Below are positions 16,269 to 24,065 of a DNA stretch of 64,000 nucleotides, one piece after another. A program made the position numbers and the translations under genes. The notes beneath the pieces are model-generated. The model did not search any database, was not told the DNA's origin, and saw only the letters and a list, made by a program, of their open reading frames with translations. Source of the stretch: Flavobacteriales bacterium (GTDB taxonomy: Bacteria > Bacteroidota > Bacteroidia > Flavobacteriales_G > Salibacteraceae); NCBI GenBank assembly GCA_018660685.1, contig JABJJW010000009.1, positions 35,639 through 99,638 on the forward strand, written 5' to 3'. Position 1 is the first letter of the stretch; each line of letters starts with the position of its first letter.

Positions 16269-16896
16269 GGCCTTTGATACTGTCCTCGTACTCGCACCAC
16301 ACACAGACGATGGTGAACTCGGCTGCGGCGGGACAATTCACAAACTAAAACAACTTGGAAAAAGGGTTGTTTATGCAGCATTCTCAACGTGTGAAGAGTC
16401 GGTGCCAGAAGGATTTCCGAAGGACGTTTTGACACATGAGGTTAAGGCGGCCACAAAAGAATTAGGAATTCCGGAAGAGGACCTTATTATCCTCGACTAT
16501 CAAGTCCGATACTTTCCACGGGATCGTCAAGCAATCCTCGAGGATATGGTCAAACTAAATAGAGAATTGAAACCGGACCTCGTTTTCTGTCCTTCATCAT
16601 ATGACATCCACCAAGACCATGGAACCATCAGCATGGAGGCCAAAAGGGCGTTTAAGAGCACCACGCTACTTGGATATGAATTCATTTGGAATAATTTCCA
16701 GTTCTCATCACAGTCCTTCATTGAGCTAGATGAAGCCGATGTTGCAGCTAAAGTTGCGTCCATGGAATGTTATAAGTCCCAATCAAAACGACTTTATGCG
16801 AAGGATAAGTTGATCAGAGGAATAGCAAATTATCGAGGGTTGCAAGCGCAAGTCGAATATGCTGAAGCTTTTGAAGTCATTCGTTGGATTATTTGA
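16249..16896 (+). CDS. PIG-L family deacetylase
   Basis: 215 residues from ATG 16249, which lies inside the last 20 bases of the formyltransferase gene. The zinc motif PHTDDGELGCGG (His18, Asp20, Asp21) and the later IHQDHGT are the two halves of the LmbE/PIG-L active site. Family members remove acetyl groups from N-acetylglucosamine-type sugars such as GlcNAc-PI or GlcNAc-malate. Next to an amino-sugar formyltransferase the natural reading is N-deacetylation followed by N-formylation of the same sugar; that order is inference. Its stop overlaps the next ATG by one base (TGATG). Confidence 0.88.
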   Translation: MKTSALEAFDTVLVLAPHTDDGELGCGGTIHKLKQLGKRVVYAAFSTCEESVPEGFPKDVLTHEVKAATKELGIPEEDLIILDYQVRYFPRDRQAILEDMVKLNRELKPDLVFCPSSYDIHQDHGTISMEAKRAFKSTTLLGYEFIWNNFQFSSQSFIELDEADVAAKVASMECYKSQSKRLYAKDKLIRGIANYRGLQAQVEYAEAFEVIRWII

Positions 16897-17879
16897 TGGA
16901 CACGCAGGCACATACCGTATTTCTGACTGGCACTGGCCGCTCGGGAACAAACATTTTAAAAAAGGTACTAGGCTCACACAGCAAAGCAGCATCACTGCCT
17001 TTCGAGTACAGATTCATCATTGACCCAGACGGCATCGTCGATTTTTACAATTCATATCCGGTTGTTTGGTCACCTTATCGTGCAGACAAGCAAATAAAAA
17101 GGCTCGAGTCATTTTTACTTGGTCTAGCTTCCCTTGATCTCGACAAAGAATCCAGAGCCGCGAAAGCATTATCTGCTGATCCGCAGGGCCTTGAGCTAAC
17201 TCCACCTCCTTATAGTGGATGGGAGCTTGAAAAGTGGATTCCTGGATTTACAGAAGCTTCAAAACATTTGATCAATGACTTAAGCCAATTTGGATATTCT
17301 GCCGTCTGGCCCGGTTCCAAAGAAGGTGTGAATAGGAATGAGATGTATTTCCAAACGCCTAAGACGAAAGAAGAGCTCAAGCCAATAATTTCAGCTTATT
17401 TAAACTTCTGTCTCAACGCAATCGTCAATGCTCAGAATAAAGAAGTATTCATTGAAGACAACACTCACAACCTTCTTTTTGCCAATGATTTGCTGGAATT
17501 GGTTGATAATAGTAAAATGATTCACGTAATCCGAGATCCTCGGGACGTGGTAAGTTCGCTGATTCAACAGCGTTGGGCACCAAAAGAATTAGAGAAAGCC
17601 ATAGAATGGTACGGTGCTTTGATGGATCATTGGCTTGAAATTAGAAAGCATACGCCGAGTGACAGGTTGCTTGAAATACGATTCGAAGACCTCATTCATC
17701 AAAGAGAGGAGACTTTGTCAGATGTATGCTCCTTTATCGGAATTGAAATCGAGCAGCCGCTTCGAGAAATTGATATGAGCAACCACCACATCGGACGTCA
17801 TGAAAGCGATCTAAGCCTTGAGCAAATCAATTTGATGAACAATCGATTAGCTCGTATTATCGAAACGTATAATTATTGA
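16896..17879 (+). CDS. Sulfotransferase family protein (first of three)
   Basis: 327 residues from ATG 16896. The PAPS 5'-phosphosulfate loop is FLTGTGRSGTNILKKVL near the N-terminus and the 3'-phosphate-binding segment is IHVIRDPRDVVSSLIQQRW around residue 215. These are the two diagnostic motifs of cytosolic-type sulfotransferases, which move sulfate from PAPS to a hydroxyl or amine. In this operon the acceptor is probably a sugar. It is the last gene of the plus-strand operon starting at 11138, and its 3' end overlaps the convergent second sulfotransferase by seven bases. Confidence 0.85.
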   Translation: MDTQAHTVFLTGTGRSGTNILKKVLGSHSKAASLPFEYRFIIDPDGIVDFYNSYPVVWSPYRADKQIKRLESFLLGLASLDLDKESRAAKALSADPQGLELTPPPYSGWELEKWIPGFTEASKHLINDLSQFGYSAVWPGSKEGVNRNEMYFQTPKTKEELKPIISAYLNFCLNAIVNAQNKEVFIEDNTHNLLFANDLLELVDNSKMIHVIRDPRDVVSSLIQQRWAPKELEKAIEWYGALMDHWLEIRKHTPSDRLLEIRFEDLIHQREETLSDVCSFIGIEIEQPLREIDMSNHHIGRHESDLSLEQINLMNNRLARIIETYNY

Positions 17880-18751
17880 TCCTCCAACCAGACTGGAAGC
17901 TTCTCACCGCTGTGTCTGAGTAAGCCCTTTACCTGACTTAAGTCCTGTTGGTAGTATTGTTTCAGTTTCTGCTCTGTTTCTGTGCTGATGTCCGAATCAA
18001 AAGGCTTCCCATTTATTGCATGGTAGAAGGATGTCAACCATCGCTTGAGCTTTGGACTGCGATTCCAGAAACCTTGAAATCTTCGAAACACAGAAATTCC
18101 GATTGACTGCAACTGCGGATTTTTGAAGTCAACGCTTTCATTGTCACGCGTGAACTCGAAGCTTTCGTAGAATCCAGAGGCGATTCCGAGCCGTTCTGAA
18201 ATCGACATCATCATGGATTTCGAATTCTTGAGATCGTCACTAAAGTGGATGGTCATGCGAGCCCCAAAATGGTCTTTCCACGTTACAAGGTCCTCGAAAT
18301 AGAGACCGTCAACCAAGCCATTGTATACAGACTTATTCAATCTCACGCCCTGTTCCAGACACTTATCTACATACTCAGCAAAACTCTCTCCATCAGGAAT
18401 CTCGAGTCCGCGCTTTTTGTATTTGTAGAATGAATGCAATCTTTTCACTGGGTCACGAAGCAGTAGAATGATCTTCAAATCTGTTCCTAAGTATTGGTCC
18501 AGATATTTGAGATTTCCCGCGATGTCATGAAAGTAGCGAGGCGTTGATTCGAGAATAATTTTTTCGCCTTGATGGTTAAAATGTTTCAGATAGTCGTCAA
18601 GCCTAACATTGTTCCAATCCTCAACCCGATTCCAAAAGAAGGTTTCCTTCACATCAGCTCCGCATACATCAGGATGTGCACTTAGGTAATTGTGCATGGA
18701 CGTGGTGCCTGCTTTATTCACTCCTGCTATGATCAGATTTGGTAGAGCCAT
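17873..18751 (-). CDS. Sulfotransferase family protein (second; heparan/NDST-like)
   Basis: 292 residues. The N-terminal loop LIIAGVNKAGTTSMHNYLSA is the PAPS-binding K-x-G-T-T-S motif of the heparan-sulfate N-/3-O-sulfotransferase type, and KIILLLRDPVKRLHSFYKYK is the 3'-phosphate site (R-D-P-x-x-R-x-x-S). It differs from the neighbouring convergent sulfotransferase, whose loop is G-R-S-G-T, so the two are separate lineages and not a tandem duplication. It is the last gene of a six-gene minus-strand operon that starts with the phosphosulfolactate synthase; its ATG overlaps the flippase stop (TAATG). Confidence 0.87.
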   Translation of the reverse strand: MALPNLIIAGVNKAGTTSMHNYLSAHPDVCGADVKETFFWNRVEDWNNVRLDDYLKHFNHQGEKIILESTPRYFHDIAGNLKYLDQYLGTDLKIILLLRDPVKRLHSFYKYKKRGLEIPDGESFAEYVDKCLEQGVRLNKSVYNGLVDGLYFEDLVTWKDHFGARMTIHFSDDLKNSKSMMMSISERLGIASGFYESFEFTRDNESVDFKNPQLQSIGISVFRRFQGFWNRSPKLKRWLTSFYHAINGKPFDSDISTETEQKLKQYYQQDLSQVKGLLRHSGEKLPVWLEDQ

Positions 18752-20244
18752 TACAGTTTTATCCCCACCTTTTTCAAACTCAGCAAAACCATTTCTTTAA
18801 GATCCTCTGAAAATCGCATCCGCATCACGATAAAAACAAACATTACCAAGATTAGAGCTGATCTCATTACAATATTGATCAAGGGATAGTCAAACTCGAT
18901 TGGCACGAGCCATGCGACAAAGAAGATCAAACTCAACCAAATGAGTGCGTACAGATTATCCACTTTGAATGGCTGCATTTTCAGCTTAACCCAAACGAAT
19001 AGAAAGAGTAACAAATTGTTGGATAGAATGGAAATTGAAGTGGCCAGTGCAGCGCCAGTAATACCATAAATGGGTATGAAGTAGAGGTTTGTAATTATTG
19101 CTGTAACGACCAACAGCAAACGGATTGCCAATGAGTATCGATAATGATCCGAGACAAGCAGGATTTCATTGTTTATACCGGTTGCAGAGCTAAATATCTT
19201 GGCCAATCCAATAAAGAAAACGACCCAAACTCCCTGTCTAAACACATCCCCATTTGGTATAAGGTCGAAGAGGTCTTGAATATTCAACCAAACGAGCGTA
19301 AAAATCAATCCTGAGGCTATGAATTGGTTCAAGCTAGTCCTGTGGTAGATGTCTCGAATGTTGGCCATGTTCCCATTTTTCCAAGAATTAGAAATTACAG
19401 GAACGGATATCTGTGTAATTGATTTCCGAGGAAGTTCGATGACATTTCCCAGGGCTAATGCAATGGCGTAAATACCTGTCGCGCCAAGACCAGCCAATGA
19501 ACTAATCATCCAGCTGTCAATTTTTATAATCATTGAGCCTGAGAGAACGTTGAGAATTGCGAACAGACCATAAGAAAAGACCTCTCTGCGCTTCTCTTTA
19601 TCGATAGCCTTGAAATTGGAATTAATGCGAACGGTGTTTCGACTCAAATACGATATGATCATCGAAATGAATACTAGCGCGTAGGTTAGTATAAAGAGAT
19701 AGACCAACCATTGCACGCCAAGATCGAGGTAGAAATAGACCAGGACCGTCGTGATGTAGCCAAGGCGAAGAAAAATTGACTCATAGAAATTGGAAATAGT
19801 GATGTTAAACTCTGAACGGAAATACGCTCGAATCAACTTCGCACCACTGATCATGAAAATGAGTGCAGGCAGCCAATCGATGTATTCTACAAGCAAAGGC
19901 GAGTTAGACGCCACCGTGCTTATTAGAAACGGTTTCAAGATATAAAACACGCCCAATCCAAGGACTGCTCCTAGACCTGGGATGAGCATTGAAAGCAGTT
20001 GAAAGGCACCCAACTGGTCAGGAGAGTTTTTAAAGTAGGGATGATACTTTACGTAGGTGTTTTGCACACCGAGCAGCATAAACGGAACAATGATACCGGA
20101 CAAGTCAAGCAAGACCCGAATTAGGCCGATTTCTTCCGTAGCCAGATACTTTGGATAAACGAAAAGTGAGAGGACAAATCCAAGTACAATACCCAGATAA
20201 ATCACCACGCTGCTTAATGCTCCCTCTCTACGTATTATTCCCAT
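18751..20244 (-). CDS. Polysaccharide flippase (Wzx/MOP superfamily)
   Basis: 497 residues with about 13-14 hydrophobic spans evenly spaced over the whole length, beginning with a short basic N-terminus (MGIIRREG). The architecture, size and mid-protein FGLFAILN-like segments match oligosaccharide flippases of the MOP superfamily (polysacc_synt and MurJ-like), which move undecaprenyl-linked glycans from the inner to the outer leaflet. Its presence is the strongest evidence that the locus builds a lipid-linked surface glycan. It starts one base before the deacetylase stop region and is thus co-transcribed. No Wzy polymerase stands beside it; the polytopic protein at 35516 is a distant candidate. 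Confidence 0.85.
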   Translation of the reverse strand: MGIIRREGALSSVVIYLGIVLGFVLSLFVYPKYLATEEIGLIRVLLDLSGIIVPFMLLGVQNTYVKYHPYFKNSPDQLGAFQLLSMLIPGLGAVLGLGVFYILKPFLISTVASNSPLLVEYIDWLPALIFMISGAKLIRAYFRSEFNITISNFYESIFLRLGYITTVLVYFYLDLGVQWLVYLFILTYALVFISMIISYLSRNTVRINSNFKAIDKEKRREVFSYGLFAILNVLSGSMIIKIDSWMISSLAGLGATGIYAIALALGNVIELPRKSITQISVPVISNSWKNGNMANIRDIYHRTSLNQFIASGLIFTLVWLNIQDLFDLIPNGDVFRQGVWVVFFIGLAKIFSSATGINNEILLVSDHYRYSLAIRLLLVVTAIITNLYFIPIYGITGAALATSISILSNNLLLFLFVWVKLKMQPFKVDNLYALIWLSLIFFVAWLVPIEFDYPLINIVMRSALILVMFVFIVMRMRFSEDLKEMVLLSLKKVGIKL

Positions 20245-20245
20245 T

Positions 20246-21511
20246 TTACTTGGATGCGTATTGCTGGAAAATTTCTTCCTGATTAATTGGTCGTATATCG
20301 TTATTCCTACAGAAATCTAACATCGCCCGATATACTTCGAGGTAACCGTCAAACTTCATGTTTGTGAAATATTTATTGTGCCATAAAACAGAGATGATCG
20401 CGTCCTCTTTATGCTTGTCCAAAAGCTCAACCAAGGTAGTTTGCAAACCTGATAAGTCCTGTTTCCTATACGTCCAGTTGCTTGTATCCATTACCATAAG
20501 CGGAACATGCAATGCCCTACATTGTTCTCCTCGATTGATGTCAAATGGTCGAATCGGAAGTGCGTAGTTATTTCTTAAACCAAATTCTTCCGCAAAGCCA
20601 AGAGAGAAATCAATCTCGAGAGGACTGGCGTCAACTTTTGAAAAATGCTCCGGAATTTGAAGCCTTAGGTAATGGTTCCTATTAGAAATTGTTTTGAATG
20701 GAAGAGCTTCTAATTCCGTTGAAAAGCTCTCAGAATTCACTGATTTATGGAGTCCTTGATGAAAACCGCGAGAGGCAATTTTTTGAATAATTGATTGAGT
20801 TCTCGAACTTGAGATTTGATAATCCCCGTTGCTGAGTGTTCTATTTTTTAGCGGCGTGGGACGATTATTGGCGATCCAGAAGAACGTGCTTTTCAAATCA
20901 TACTCATCATTAATGTCCATCATCTGATCCATGTTCATCCATCTGGGATTTCGCATGATTTCACTCCACACGATTTGAAGCAGCCAATCCAATCGCCCCT
21001 TCTTCAAGGCGTAAAACCCATCTTTCGTGAAACTTCCATACAGACTATCGTTATCATGAGACACGAAAAGACGGGAAGGCTTGGTACCGACTTTTTTTGA
21101 ATACTGTTCTTCAACAAATTCTCTGAATAGGTTGAGCACCTGATTCTCGGTGCAAACACCAAAGCGTGCTTGATAACTCTTCGCAAAAGGAAATCTTCCA
21201 AGATCGTCTTGGTCCACGGCTCCAACTTCTTGGAAGTAGTTGAGCATGTAAACGATGGTTGAAAGCCGGTCTATTGTGTCGTCTTCCCGATTTACGAAAC
21301 CGTTTTCTCCTAAAATTTCATGATGAGAAAAACTGCGTTTCGAAAAATTATCATTGAAGCTAGATGAAACGAGATAGTTTCCAGATTCTGGGGTCAAGCC
21401 TACCTCCAAAGCATCCAATTCAACCGAATGATTTGCATTCAGCTGGTTGAGGCTCACTTCTATAGCCTTTGAAAAGGCAGGATCAATTCGAGAATCAAAT
21501 GATAGTTTCAA
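20246..21511 (-). CDS. Polysaccharide deacetylase-like protein with N-terminal DUF7033-type domain
   Basis: 421 residues. The catalytic region carries LFVSHDNDSLYGS (Asp153 and Asp155 of the DD metal motif), KSTFFW for the beta strand that usually reads S-T-F-F, and GFHQGLHKS (His251 and His255) as the H-x-x-x-H metal site. This arrangement fits the Bacteroidota group of polysaccharide deacetylase proteins with a DUF7033 N-terminal domain, common in exopolysaccharide loci. The predicted job is removal of N- or O-acetyl groups from a glycan intermediate. It overlaps the ATP-grasp gene by four bases (ATGA). Family assignment is from motif reading and so slightly less certain. Confidence 0.75.
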   Translation of the reverse strand: MKLSFDSRIDPAFSKAIEVSLNQLNANHSVELDALEVGLTPESGNYLVSSSFNDNFSKRSFSHHEILGENGFVNREDDTIDRLSTIVYMLNYFQEVGAVDQDDLGRFPFAKSYQARFGVCTENQVLNLFREFVEEQYSKKVGTKPSRLFVSHDNDSLYGSFTKDGFYALKKGRLDWLLQIVWSEIMRNPRWMNMDQMMDINDEYDLKSTFFWIANNRPTPLKNRTLSNGDYQISSSRTQSIIQKIASRGFHQGLHKSVNSESFSTELEALPFKTISNRNHYLRLQIPEHFSKVDASPLEIDFSLGFAEEFGLRNNYALPIRPFDINRGEQCRALHVPLMVMDTSNWTYRKQDLSGLQTTLVELLDKHKEDAIISVLWHNKYFTNMKFDGYLEVYRAMLDFCRNNDIRPINQEEIFQQYASK

Positions 21512-22689
21512 TGAATGTCGACCTTTCTATTCTTACCGAGTACCAATTGTACTATTCGCAAAGGAAGTTCATAAATCATATAAATCACCCATGGCATGAT
21601 GTCCTTGGAATCAAAGAATGCGTGAGCTTCAGAAGCAAGGCTCGATCGGACCATCGACCTCAGGCTCACATTCCGATTGAGAATGAAATTGTAGATGAAG
21701 TCCTCCACGAAATAATACCATTCACCTTGGTCAATCTTGTTGAGTTGAGGCGACGATGGTTTTTCTCCCCTCGCTGCGTCCAAAGTAATCATGGGAAGGT
21801 TGACACCAGCGTACTGAGCGAGCGAATGCCAGCTCCAAGATCTTGGATTCATTTCGATGACATAAAAGTCATCTTCATACTTTTTGTACTCAATTTGAGC
21901 AATGCCTGAGTAGTTGAGCTCAGAAATGATCTTCTCGGAATAATCAACTAGCTTTTGGTCAAAAACGATTTCAGCCAGAGTCGCTTGACCTGCCTTAGGC
22001 GGGTATTGTCTCACCTTTCTTCCGGTGAAGCACCCCAACAATTTCCCATCCCAAGCTGCAATACCAGCAGTGAAGAGCTCGTCATCTCCCCCAGGAATGA
22101 ATTCCTGAAGGATGTAAGGTGACAATTTAGACTCCAATTCCGCAATGAACTTGCTTGCTACCTGAGCGTTCTCGCAGAGTTTGACTTTGAATAATCCTTT
22201 CGAAAGGTTGTCGGTTGCTCTTCTGTTGTCTGGCTTAATGATAACCGGCCATGTAACCGTTCCATTTTCAACATCACTTTTCGAAAACTGCTTCGGCTGT
22301 GGAATGCTTATGTGATTTACGAAATCCGCAAACTGGAGCTTGTTCGAAATCTTATTTAGTACCGTGACATCCGTTTCGTAAAGTGCTTTAAAGTCTGATA
22401 AGAGACTTTGATTCTCTGCAAGAAGCTGAACGTACTCATCATTTACAGGAAGTAGATATAGATCATCATCTGAAAAATCAGATGCAATTTGAACAAGGCC
22501 TTGAACCAGTGCTTTGGGGTCCTTCCCTGGTTTGGGAAATTTGTATCGTTTGTATACGTACTTAGAATATTGGCCTGCCTTAGCCCAATGATGATCCACG
22601 GCAATAACTTTGCATCCAGCTTTCCCTAAGGATCGGATAGACGCTAAGCCGTTTCGGTTACAGTCTATTATGACAACTGTTGGCTTCAT
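21508..22689 (-). CDS. ATP-grasp ligase (carboxylate-amine ligase type)
   Basis: 393 residues. A Rossmann-like start (VVIIDCNRNGLASIRSLGKA) leads to an ATP-grasp domain: WPVIIKPDNR lysine strand, YILQEFIPGGDDE hinge, and YVIEMNPRSWSWH as the metal-binding E-x-N-P-R block. Enzymes of this type join a carboxylate to an amine through an acyl phosphate, as in D-aspartate ligase or PylC. Here it sits between a deacetylase and a phosphatase in a phosphosulfolactate synthase operon, so a carboxylated or sulfonated amino compound could be one substrate; the glycan could be the other. It starts directly after the phosphatase stop (no gap). Confidence 0.83.
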   Translation of the reverse strand: MKPTVVIIDCNRNGLASIRSLGKAGCKVIAVDHHWAKAGQYSKYVYKRYKFPKPGKDPKALVQGLVQIASDFSDDDLYLLPVNDEYVQLLAENQSLLSDFKALYETDVTVLNKISNKLQFADFVNHISIPQPKQFSKSDVENGTVTWPVIIKPDNRRATDNLSKGLFKVKLCENAQVASKFIAELESKLSPYILQEFIPGGDDELFTAGIAAWDGKLLGCFTGRKVRQYPPKAGQATLAEIVFDQKLVDYSEKIISELNYSGIAQIEYKKYEDDFYVIEMNPRSWSWHSLAQYAGVNLPMITLDAARGEKPSSPQLNKIDQGEWYYFVEDFIYNFILNRNVSLRSMVRSSLASEAHAFFDSKDIMPWVIYMIYELPLRIVQLVLGKNRKVDIH

Positions 22690-23217
22690 TTAATCCACTT
22701 GCATCGTGATCAATTTCCCATTCTCCACAATGCGTTCGTTCATCCCTGTAAGAGATCCTGAGTTTATGATTGAGATCAATCCCCGAATGAATGCACCATG
22801 GGAAACGATCAAAATGATCGGATTCATTTCATACTTCTCTAAAAAAAGCCTAATTCTTATCTCCAGTTGTTCAAACTCTCCTTTCAGATCACTAGCCAAA
22901 GGATCACCCAACCATGAATCTGACATCTCATCCAACATTTGAGTTTTTGGCAACCCTTCAAATCTTCCAAAACTCATTTCGCTGACGAGGGGTTCGATGG
23001 AATAGTCCAAGCCTAATCGATCAGCAGTTTGTACCGCTCTTTTTAGTGGACTGACCAAAACCAAATCTGGTTTTACCTGTTCTAGCTCATCTGAAATACT
23101 TGCAATTAAGCTGTTATTCAAGGCATCCGACTCAAGCAGTTCGATGTCGGTGAGTCCTTGCATCAAACCCTCATCGTTCCAAGATGTTCTTAAATGCCTA
23201 ATGGCGTGGATGGTCAT
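22690..23217 (-). CDS. Histidine phosphatase family protein (phosphoglycerate mutase-like)
   Basis: 175 residues. The catalytic block is AIRHLRTSWN (Arg7, His8), where the family normally has R-H-G-E/Q-T; the glycine and acidic or amide residue are replaced by Leu-Arg. The other key parts are normal: SPLKRAVQTA (second arginine), an acidic SEMSFGRFEG strand and SHGAFIRGL with the second histidine. It should hydrolyse a phosphate monoester in the cytosol. Its ATG overlaps the stop of the phosphosulfolactate synthase gene (TAATG), so a role as phosphosulfolactate phosphatase, replacing ComB, is a reasonable inference. Broad-specificity sugar phosphatase is the alternative. Confidence 0.84.
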   Translation of the reverse strand: MTIHAIRHLRTSWNDEGLMQGLTDIELLESDALNNSLIASISDELEQVKPDLVLVSPLKRAVQTADRLGLDYSIEPLVSEMSFGRFEGLPKTQMLDEMSDSWLGDPLASDLKGEFEQLEIRIRLFLEKYEMNPIILIVSHGAFIRGLISIINSGSLTGMNERIVENGKLITMQVD

Positions 23218-23957
23218 TATTTCAGGAAGAAGGTTTCGCTTCTCAGTCCTTGACGTTGGGCTTCAAGCAATGCAAGGTCTAGAGGGTTTACATTACCAAG
23301 GTTCACATTGGGTCCAACTTCGTTGATGAAATACATCTGAAGTGATGTAGCCGGTGCTTCAAAGATCAAGCGCTCTGGATCAGTTTGACTAATAATATCC
23401 GCTACAAGCCCAGTTCTTAGTTCTCCACTCGGTCTATAAATACCCGCTGTTCCACTATCCCTTCCCTCCGTAATTACATATTCCGCTCCTACCTCAAAAA
23501 GCATGTTGATTTCTTTGATCCACTCAGATGGAGGCATCACTTTCTCTTTGTCCTTTGACCCAACCTCGGATAAAACTGTAAACTCAGACTTCAGATCATC
23601 TACCATTCTGCAGCGATCATCTATAGAAATATCCACTGTTCCGGTCGAGATTTCCAACATGTCAATTTTGTGCTTTCTTAAAAAATCTAGGTATTCGTTG
23701 AACTTATTTTGAGCGTAAAACTTCTCAAATAGAGTTCCTCCGAAATAGACCTGAATATCATGCTTGCGGTAGAGTTCGATTTTGGCATCCAAATTCGGAA
23801 GAATGTAAGCCACACCGACACCCAGCTTTGCCACATCTAAGAATATTCCGTAGTCCTCGAGAACATTGGCAAGCTCTCCAGTACTTAACCTCGTGTCGTT
23901 GACAGCAGTAATTCCTGTCTTCCTTGGTTTTACTGTCCTGACCGGTGTATCTAGCAT
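23217..23957 (-). CDS. comA: Phosphosulfolactate synthase (ComA family)
   Basis: 246 residues from ATG 23957; a TTG at 24008 would add 17 poorly typical residues. The start RTVKPRKTGITAV, the segment VYFGGTLFEKFYAQNKFNEY, LEISTGTVDI, VLSEVGSKD, the YVITEGRDSGTAGIY block and PNVNLGNVNPLDLALLEAQR together match the ComA TIM barrel throughout. ComA adds sulfite to phosphoenolpyruvate to give (R)-2-phospho-3-sulfolactate, the first step of coenzyme M synthesis in methanogens. Coenzyme M is not expected in Bacteroidota, so the sulfolactate probably feeds another sulfonate. It is first in a six-gene minus-strand operon and is divergent from the PLP enzymes. Confidence 0.88.
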   Translation of the reverse strand: MLDTPVRTVKPRKTGITAVNDTRLSTGELANVLEDYGIFLDVAKLGVGVAYILPNLDAKIELYRKHDIQVYFGGTLFEKFYAQNKFNEYLDFLRKHKIDMLEISTGTVDISIDDRCRMVDDLKSEFTVLSEVGSKDKEKVMPPSEWIKEINMLFEVGAEYVITEGRDSGTAGIYRPSGELRTGLVADIISQTDPERLIFEAPATSLQMYFINEVGPNVNLGNVNPLDLALLEAQRQGLRSETFFLK

Positions 23958-24048
23958 GATTAAGCGTTTTGACAAATATCCGAATAATCCAGCTCCAAAC
24001 GTGCTCAAAACAGTTAACTCAGATGAAAAATGATTGGGTATTTATAGG

Positions 24049-24056
24049 TTACTTTG
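24049..24056 (+). promoter_or_regulatory. -7 box in the divergent comA / PLP-enzyme intergenic region
   Basis: TTACTTTG matches five of six fixed positions of TAnnTTTG and lies nine bases before ATG 24066. The intergenic region (23958-24065) must carry promoters for both diverging operons; no exact box was found on the minus strand. Confidence 0.4.
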
Positions 24057-24065
24057 CACCATAGT

